A stretch of 34,168 nt of DNA from Methanolinea sp. UBA275 (GTDB taxonomy: Archaea > Halobacteriota > Methanomicrobia > Methanomicrobiales > Methanospirillaceae). The stretch lies in contig DAWU01000055.1 in NCBI GenBank assembly GCA_002506105.1, positions 1-34,168 of the forward strand, written 5' to 3'. Positions 29,937 through 34,168 of the stretch are shown here, piece by piece. A program made the translations under genes and the position numbers. Below the pieces are notes generated by a model. That model was given only the letters and a program-made list of their open reading frames with translations. It did not search any database and was not told the DNA's origin. Numbering within the stretch: the stretch's first letter is position 1; each line of letters begins with the position of its first letter.

Positions 29937-30410
29937 ATGGAAAAGTTCCTGTATGATTATATCTATCGCATGACTCCCTTTTTCGGGAGGATTGATGAGG
30001 AGACCGCACATGATATCGCTTCAGCGGTATTGTCATTTAAGTTCGGGTTGTATGCAAAGACAGTGAGGGATGTCTCGAAGGCATTGGCCAGGCTTCCTTC
30101 AGACGATTCGAGCCCTGCCCTGCAAAAAGCACTTCAGATAGTTCAGGACCGGGCTGCGGCATTGGAAGAAGCCCTTGTGAGTGATTTTTCACTGACAAGG
30201 TTTGAGCCGGTCGATAGTCCTTACCTTGCGGTGAACCTTGAACCAGAGCAGATTGAGGATCAGGACACCCTGAATCTTGATAATGCACTCCTGCTTCTCT
30301 ACGCCGTTGCCTACCTGCAGTCACCCGATGACGGGCAGTCACTCGAGGAGCATCAGAATTTTGTGATCCAGATACTTGAAGATTACAGGGAACCACTGAA
30401 CCTTCAATAA
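29937..30410 (+). CDS. Hypothetical protein, acidic and alpha-helical
   Basis: 157 aa from ATG 29937, which has GAGG about 9 nt upstream; the frame opens earlier with TTG at 29889 but that extension is polar and unlike the rest. I do not recognise the family. The protein is soluble, acidic and probably all-helical, with amphipathic segments (FLYDYIYRMTPFF, TAHDIASAVLSFKFGLY, ALQKALQIVQDRAAALEEAL) and an acidic C-terminal part rich in Leu, Glu, Gln and Asp. No signal peptide, membrane helix or Cys pair. It ends before a hairpin shared with the convergent gene. Confidence 0.65.
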   Translation: MEKFLYDYIYRMTPFFGRIDEETAHDIASAVLSFKFGLYAKTVRDVSKALARLPSDDSSPALQKALQIVQDRAAALEEALVSDFSLTRFEPVDSPYLAVNLEPEQIEDQDTLNLDNALLLLYAVAYLQSPDDGQSLEEHQNFVIQILEDYREPLNLQ

Positions 30411-30455
30411 AGAGACCTGGGAATATCCTCAATTACTCTGGTTTTTGGTAGTGGG

Positions 30456-30471
30456 ATCTTTAAAAAAAGAT
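30456..30471. terminator. Bidirectional hairpin between convergent small genes
   Basis: ATCTTT (30456-30461) and AAAGAT (30466-30471) form a perfect 6-bp stem around AAAA. The hairpin touches the stop codon of the minus-strand gene (30471) and follows the plus-strand gene by 45 bp, after GTTTTTGG. Confidence 0.45.
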
Positions 30472-30791
30472 TAGAGGGAATCCATACTTATGCTGCCAAA
30501 TTCCTGCTGGATCTCTCCGATTTCCTTCACACCGAATGCGGTCTGGACTGTTGCAATCTCGAGCTGGGCTGCAACATCACACATATAATCAAGCACATCG
30601 ACGGAGAGCTCCTTGTGCTGTTTGCTCTTTTTCAGCTGTTCGATAAGGAAGGAGTATCTTTCAGGAGGCTCCATCCTTATTTTTGCCAGGCTGACTACGC
30701 ACATGTAGATGCGGGTCAGGTTCCTGTCGGTACCTGTGATGGTATCGAAGAAATTTCTGAGTATCTGAGCCTGATAGACCTCGCCACCCAT
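30471..30791 (-). CDS. Hypothetical small helical protein
   Basis: 106 aa; family not recognised. The sequence is predicted helical and soluble (ILRNFFDTITGTDRNLTRIY, PPERYSFLIEQLKKSKQHKE, DVLDYMCDVAAQLEIATVQ). No metal site or membrane segment. Gene reality is supported by protein-like composition and a good promoter: GTTATATATAC on the minus strand (30828-30818) lies about 32 nt before ATG 30791, predicting an almost leaderless mRNA. It is downstream of ychF on the same strand but has its own promoter. Confidence 0.7.
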   Translation of the reverse strand: MGGEVYQAQILRNFFDTITGTDRNLTRIYMCVVSLAKIRMEPPERYSFLIEQLKKSKQHKELSVDVLDYMCDVAAQLEIATVQTAFGVKEIGEIQQEFGSISMDSL

Positions 30792-30817
30792 ATTATTACT
30801 CCGGTTGAAATTACCAG

Positions 30818-30828
30818 TATATATAACT
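30818..30828 (-). promoter_or_regulatory. TATA box of the 106-aa protein gene
   Basis: GTTATATATAC on the minus strand, centred about 32 nt from ATG 30791. It separates this gene's expression from the upstream ychF gene. Confidence 0.5.
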
Positions 30829-30873
30829 ATCTCGCTTTTACCGGTTTCTCTCTCTCATTTTTTGGAAATACGG

Positions 30874-32043
30874 TCATTTCGCGGCACTTACAATGCGGAT
30901 GATATCTCCTTCCTTCAGCTCGTGAGTGTCCTTGACCCGCATGCTGGTCCTGGCGTCGATGGCATAGAGAAACCCCTTGCCAATTTCGGTGTGGACCTGG
31001 AACGCAAGATCACGGGGTGTTGATCCTTTCTTCATCAAAAATGCATCGGGCAGGATACGGCCCTGTGAGTCGGAAAACTTGTGTTCATCTTCAACGGGGT
31101 AGACGACAATCATGCCAAGAAGATCATAGACCGCCTTATTGACTGTCTGCTGGACGCCAGTGCCGCCATACAACTTCATCACCTGTGCAATTGTGGCAAG
31201 TCCCGCTTTCTGTGGAGGAGTGAGAGTGTCCTCTTTTACGAGAGAAAACACTGGATCTCCCGGGTGGTACTGGATCAAACCTGCCGTGACAGCGTTTCGC
31301 AATGCCAATTCTCCTGCAGCCGAGGCAAAGGAAATGCCTGAAGCCTTGAGCATATCTACCATGGGGGCGGGTGCAAGGTCAATCCTGTTTCCCACAGTGA
31401 GCATGGGTTTGCTGATGTGCACAATCTCCTCGCAGAAACGGATGAGTCCTTCCTGCTCTGCCCGCATAAGGTCAATATTCGCGGATCTTTCAGCGTCTTG
31501 GACATCTTCTGGAGAGATTCCGAGACCGGTGAACACTTCTGATATGCCGCGGTGGATGGAATAGGTCTTTGATTGTGCCTGCCGGTGAAGTTTTGCCCAG
31601 TGTTTGTCGAGTATCCCGTATACCCACATAGTCATCTCGAATTTCAGGAATGCAATATCCTCCCGTGGATCATGACTGCCGGGGTCGACTGGATTTCCTT
31701 CTGCATCTGTCGATCCGCTGGCATCGACGATATGGATGATTGCATCTGCCTGGCGCAGATGATCGAGGAACTGGTTCCCGAGGCCCTTGCCTTTATGTGC
31801 ATCAGGTACCAGTCCCGCAACATCAATCAGGTTCACCGGGACATACCTGATCCCATCGGAACAGTGCCCGCACTGGAGGTTCAGGCTCTTGCAGGGACAT
31901 GTAGTCCTGACATAAGCGACTCCGAAATTTGCATCGATGGTGGTGAAAGGATAATTAGCAATTTCGGCATGGGCCATGGTTGCAGCCCTGAAAAATGTCG
32001 ACTTGCCGCAATTCGGCTTTCCGGCCAGTGCGAGCGTAATCAT
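30874..32043 (-). CDS. ychF: YchF/Obg-family translation-associated GTPase/ATPase, archaeal form
   Basis: 389 aa. P-loop GKPNCGKST (8-16), switch region PFTTIDANFG, and DVAGLVPDAHKGKGLGNQFLDHLR, the G3 motif of the Obg family. The G4 position reads VGNRIDLA rather than the usual NKxD, as in the archaeal YchF/DUF933-like group, which may alter nucleotide preference towards ATP. An archaeal insert with C-x-C...CxxC (about 49-61) follows the switch. The C-terminal TGS domain (about 310-389) should contact RNA or the ribosome. It probably helps translation and stress adaptation. The start at ATG 32043 faces the divergent gene at 32087. Confidence 0.94.
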   Translation of the reverse strand: MITLALAGKPNCGKSTFFRAATMAHAEIANYPFTTIDANFGVAYVRTTCPCKSLNLQCGHCSDGIRYVPVNLIDVAGLVPDAHKGKGLGNQFLDHLRQADAIIHIVDASGSTDAEGNPVDPGSHDPREDIAFLKFEMTMWVYGILDKHWAKLHRQAQSKTYSIHRGISEVFTGLGISPEDVQDAERSANIDLMRAEQEGLIRFCEEIVHISKPMLTVGNRIDLAPAPMVDMLKASGISFASAAGELALRNAVTAGLIQYHPGDPVFSLVKEDTLTPPQKAGLATIAQVMKLYGGTGVQQTVNKAVYDLLGMIVVYPVEDEHKFSDSQGRILPDAFLMKKGSTPRDLAFQVHTEIGKGFLYAIDARTSMRVKDTHELKEGDIIRIVSAAK

Positions 32044-32086
32044 AGAAATTCCCTTTACCTGGTACTACCTAAACCTTAGTGTACGT

Positions 32087-32677
32087 ATGTCGTTTGTTGC
32101 AAGATCCACCTATTATTTTGATGCCCCGGGCCCGGCAAATACTATTGATTGCGCACGATTTGCACTGGAAAGGGCACGTGAACTATCGATCTCAAGGGTG
32201 GTTGTCGCGAGCACTTCTGGAGATACGGCGCTTGCCTTTTACCGGATGTTCAGGGGGTCCGGAATCAAGCTCGTTGTTGTCACCCACGTTATAGGGTTCT
32301 CAAAACCCGGCGAATGGGAATTCTCCCCCGAGGCTGCAAAAACTCTCAAGCAGGAGAAGATCCCGGTTGTAACCGGCACTCACGTCCTCTCTGGAATGGA
32401 ACGAGCCTTTTCACGCTCTGCAAAAGTCGGCGGCGGCTCCCGGACCGAGGCGGTTGCAGAGGCGTTACGTCGGATTGTTGCCGTAGGCCTGAAGGTTGCC
32501 GTCGAATGCACACTCATTGCAGCCGATCAGGGAGTAATCCCGGTTGACGAAGAGATCATCGCCGTGGGTGGAACCGCGAGCGGTTCCGATACAGTCTGCG
32601 TTATATTGCCTGCACACACTTCAACATTTTTCGATCTCCAGGTCCGCGAGATCGTTGCAATGCCAAGGAACCGGTGA
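32087..32677 (+). CDS. Stand-alone pyruvate-kinase C-terminal-domain-like protein
   Basis: 196 aa from ATG 32087; an in-frame ATG at 31976 lies inside the divergent ychF gene and is rejected. The whole protein resembles the alpha/beta C-terminal (allosteric) domain of pyruvate kinase without the barrel: ISRVVVASTSGDTALAFYRMF, IKLVVVTHVIGF, EKIPVVTGTHVLSG and a final EIIAVGGTASGSDTVCVI. It is therefore not a pyruvate kinase. Such single-domain proteins are conserved in archaea and their role is unknown; the Thr-Ser-Gly-Asp loop could bind a phosphorylated ligand. It precedes a membrane-protein gene by 4 bp, so the two are probably co-transcribed. Confidence 0.87.
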   Translation: MSFVARSTYYFDAPGPANTIDCARFALERARELSISRVVVASTSGDTALAFYRMFRGSGIKLVVVTHVIGFSKPGEWEFSPEAAKTLKQEKIPVVTGTHVLSGMERAFSRSAKVGGGSRTEAVAEALRRIVAVGLKVAVECTLIAADQGVIPVDEEIIAVGGTASGSDTVCVILPAHTSTFFDLQVREIVAMPRNR

Positions 32678-32681
32678 CAGG

Positions 32682-33521
32682 ATGGTCATGGATTCTCTGC
32701 GGCGTGTATTTCTCCTTCTCGCCAGAAGTCCACTCCTGTGGCTCCCCGGAATTGTTGCCGGTGGTCTCGGAGCGATGGATATCCTTCTTCAGTTTACCTA
32801 TGGGACATTTTTTGCTTCCCGGGTAGTGATCATAGAAGCCCTCATAATGCCCTTTCTCCTCGCAGGTGCATACACGGAGATTAAAACCGGGGATAAGGAT
32901 TTGAAAGCGTTTCTCTCTGCGGGAATCCATTATTACTTCCGGATTCTCCTTCCCACACTCCTGATCACCTGTGCGATCCTTGCAACAGTAATACTCCTGT
33001 CGATACCCCTTGCGATCATGGGCGCAATTGAGACGGTTCTTCCCTTTATCCTCCTTGGTTCAATCATCCCCATCATTTTTTTTGTATTTTTTTATGATAC
33101 TGCCGCGGTTTTTGAAGATCGTGGTGTCTTTGACTGTATCCGGAGGAGCGTGGAAGTGGTGCTGAATCGGCCGGCGAGGGTGATCGGCTTTTTCCTTGCA
33201 TGCCTGGGAATCGTTTTCATCATTGCACTCCCCCTGGCTGTCATCTGGACAGGCATCCTCTATGACCATCTTCTCCCACTCTCAACAATGGATCCTTCAC
33301 AGATCCAGTCATTTTCCATGTCAATGCTGAACGGAATGCTGGGCTCGTGGGGGATTCAGCTCACTTCCGTCTTCTACTTTATCGGTGTGGCAGTCGTGAC
33401 AAATATCATATATGCTTTCAAAGCAGTCTTTTTCCAGACGACCACAGGAGATGCACAAGAGACAGAACCTCCAGTACTTCATGGTGAATATGATGAAAAG
33501 GGACGCTGGTACAAATACTGA
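32682..33521 (+). CDS. Multi-pass membrane protein of unknown function
   Basis: 279 aa from ATG 32682, with GGTGA overlapping the previous gene's stop as ribosome site (ATG 32688 is an alternative). About six hydrophobic segments: 15-35, 43-62, 85-113, 117-142, 175-205 and 235-260. The loop YDTAAVFEDRGVFDCIRRSVEVVLNRP resembles the helical repeat of archaeal DUF4013/DUF7847-type membrane proteins, so that family is my best guess. The C-terminus is a short charged cytoplasmic tail. No transport or enzyme motif seen. Confidence 0.8.
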   Translation: MVMDSLRRVFLLLARSPLLWLPGIVAGGLGAMDILLQFTYGTFFASRVVIIEALIMPFLLAGAYTEIKTGDKDLKAFLSAGIHYYFRILLPTLLITCAILATVILLSIPLAIMGAIETVLPFILLGSIIPIIFFVFFYDTAAVFEDRGVFDCIRRSVEVVLNRPARVIGFFLACLGIVFIIALPLAVIWTGILYDHLLPLSTMDPSQIQSFSMSMLNGMLGSWGIQLTSVFYFIGVAVVTNIIYAFKAVFFQTTTGDAQETEPPVLHGEYDEKGRWYKY

Positions 33522-33641
33522 TGACACTGGTCACTAATTGGAAGGTGTTGACATACCGGCCATATGCAGGCATAATAATCCAGAAAGGCTGCGGGTACTG
33601 GCATCGGACCACTTCATCCGGGGTTTCAGGTCAATCCAGGA

Positions 33642-34076
33642 ATGATCCGTGAAGCACGTGCGATAATTCACTGCAAGGGACATCCCCTGGTGACAGCGAA
33701 TCACCCATCAACCCTCGAGATCACGTGTGACAGAGATCTCTCCCTCCGGGGAGACTGCATAATCGGTGTCAGTGCCGATTACGGGGCACGCGACCTTCCC
33801 GGAGAGATCCGATCGCTCCTCTGCAATGATGATGCCCGCATTCACACAACACTCTCCTGTGACGGTATGACGGTTGAGGTCCAGGCACGGGGGAGCTCGG
33901 CCTTCACGCTTGATCATCCGACAGATATGGTGTGGAGAAAAAGCGGCTACGTGTGCGGGAGAACCGTGGCGATCCATGCAGATATTGCCGCAAGGAGCAT
34001 ACCCCGGGAGTTTGTGAAATCACTCAGGGAAGGTTGCCCCCTGATCCTTGTGTTCAGGGTGATAGTTGAAGACTGA
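33642..34076 (+). CDS. DUF371 family protein
   Basis: 144 aa, the normal length of this archaeal family. Recognised by KGHPLVTANHPSTLEIT near the start, GVSADYGARDLP in the middle and the ARSIPREFVKSLREGCPL segment near the end. Small, beta-rich, no Cys pair or membrane segment; function is unknown. ATG 33642 has AGGA directly upstream, a close spacing. The 114-bp gap before it contains no gene. Confidence 0.92.
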   Translation: MIREARAIIHCKGHPLVTANHPSTLEITCDRDLSLRGDCIIGVSADYGARDLPGEIRSLLCNDDARIHTTLSCDGMTVEVQARGSSAFTLDHPTDMVWRKSGYVCGRTVAIHADIAARSIPREFVKSLREGCPLILVFRVIVED

Positions 34077-34168
34077 TACACCCAACAAAGGTGATGGATC
34101 TCTCCCTTGGAAAACCGAGTGGGAAATGCCTTCTCTGTGCATCTTATAGTTAAGAACCTATTATATTA
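34077..34168. other. Right-end intergenic sequence
   Basis: 92 bp after the DUF371 gene with no gene. AT-rich sequence at the very end (34146-34168) could be a promoter for a gene beyond the window. Confidence 0.4.

Noticed and set aside
29581..29973. 130-codon plus-strand open frame before the 157-aa gene
   Set aside because: No domain, no ribosome site, overlaps a better gene in another frame and the NDP-sugar gene's upstream region.
31976..32086. Upstream in-frame start of the pyruvate-kinase-C-domain gene
   Set aside because: It lies antisense within the first codons of ychF and encodes sequence unlike the family; ATG 32087 fits the domain start.
32544..32681. Upstream start of the membrane-protein gene
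   Set aside because: The extension is an alternative frame of the preceding gene; GGTGA next to ATG 32682 gives the natural start.

Overview
The window looks like chromosomal DNA of a methanogenic archaeon, most likely of the order Methanomicrobiales (inference from gene content; no 16S gene is present). Pointers are mfnB (methanofuran biosynthesis), archaeal-type CCA-adding enzyme, archaeal YchF, DUF371, DUF92 and HVO_0476-type proteins, type IV pilins with the Pilin_N signal, and promoters with TATA boxes about 25-30 nt upstream of leaderless or short-leader starts. No tRNA, rRNA, CRISPR array, transposase or prophage gene was found.

Layout. 1-374 has no convincing gene but holds a GC-rich inverted repeat. 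375-1280 (-) encodes a secreted, C-terminally anchored surface protein. 1609-4947 (+) encodes a giant protein of about 30 TPR units. 4981-11623 (-) is a surface-appendage locus of five pilin-type genes. In transcription order these are a 481-aa pilin-like protein, a translationally coupled 132-133-aa pilin, then three long proteins that fuse a pilin-like module to PKD domains and a shared C-terminal domain I cannot name. 11804-13728 (-) is a coupled thpR-cca pair. 13898-16353 (+) is a redoxin-nrdD operon whose NrdD lacks the usual C-terminal zinc/glycyl-radical segment. 16534-17575 (-) is an ArsR-type regulator plus Hsp20-like protein operon. 17730-19885 (-) is mfnB-guaB, divergent from a HisA-like gene and tmk (19929-21211, +), which runs 44 bp into the 3' end of valS (21168-23762, -).

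The right third (23906-34076) holds housekeeping and conserved archaeal genes: a DUF92 membrane protein, a zinc-ribbon protein, a small thioredoxin, a diverged FKBP-like membrane-anchored protein, a classic Hsp20, a CBS-ParB-like protein, an NDP-sugar pyrophosphorylase, two unrecognised small proteins, YchF GTPase, a stand-alone pyruvate-kinase C-domain protein, a multi-pass membrane protein and DUF371.

The most interesting items are: (i) the pilin/PKD family with a common unnamed C-terminal domain; (ii) the NrdD without a recognisable glycyl-radical motif; (iii) a related operator-like motif (CTAAC-N5-GTTAG type) just downstream of the TATA boxes of both the arsR-hsp20 operon and the separate hsp20 gene, suggesting a small heat-shock regulon; (iv) two tandem hairpins in the hsp20 leader, the second placing the Shine-Dalgarno sequence in its loop; and (v) a three-TPR super-repeat kept at protein level while its DNA has diverged.
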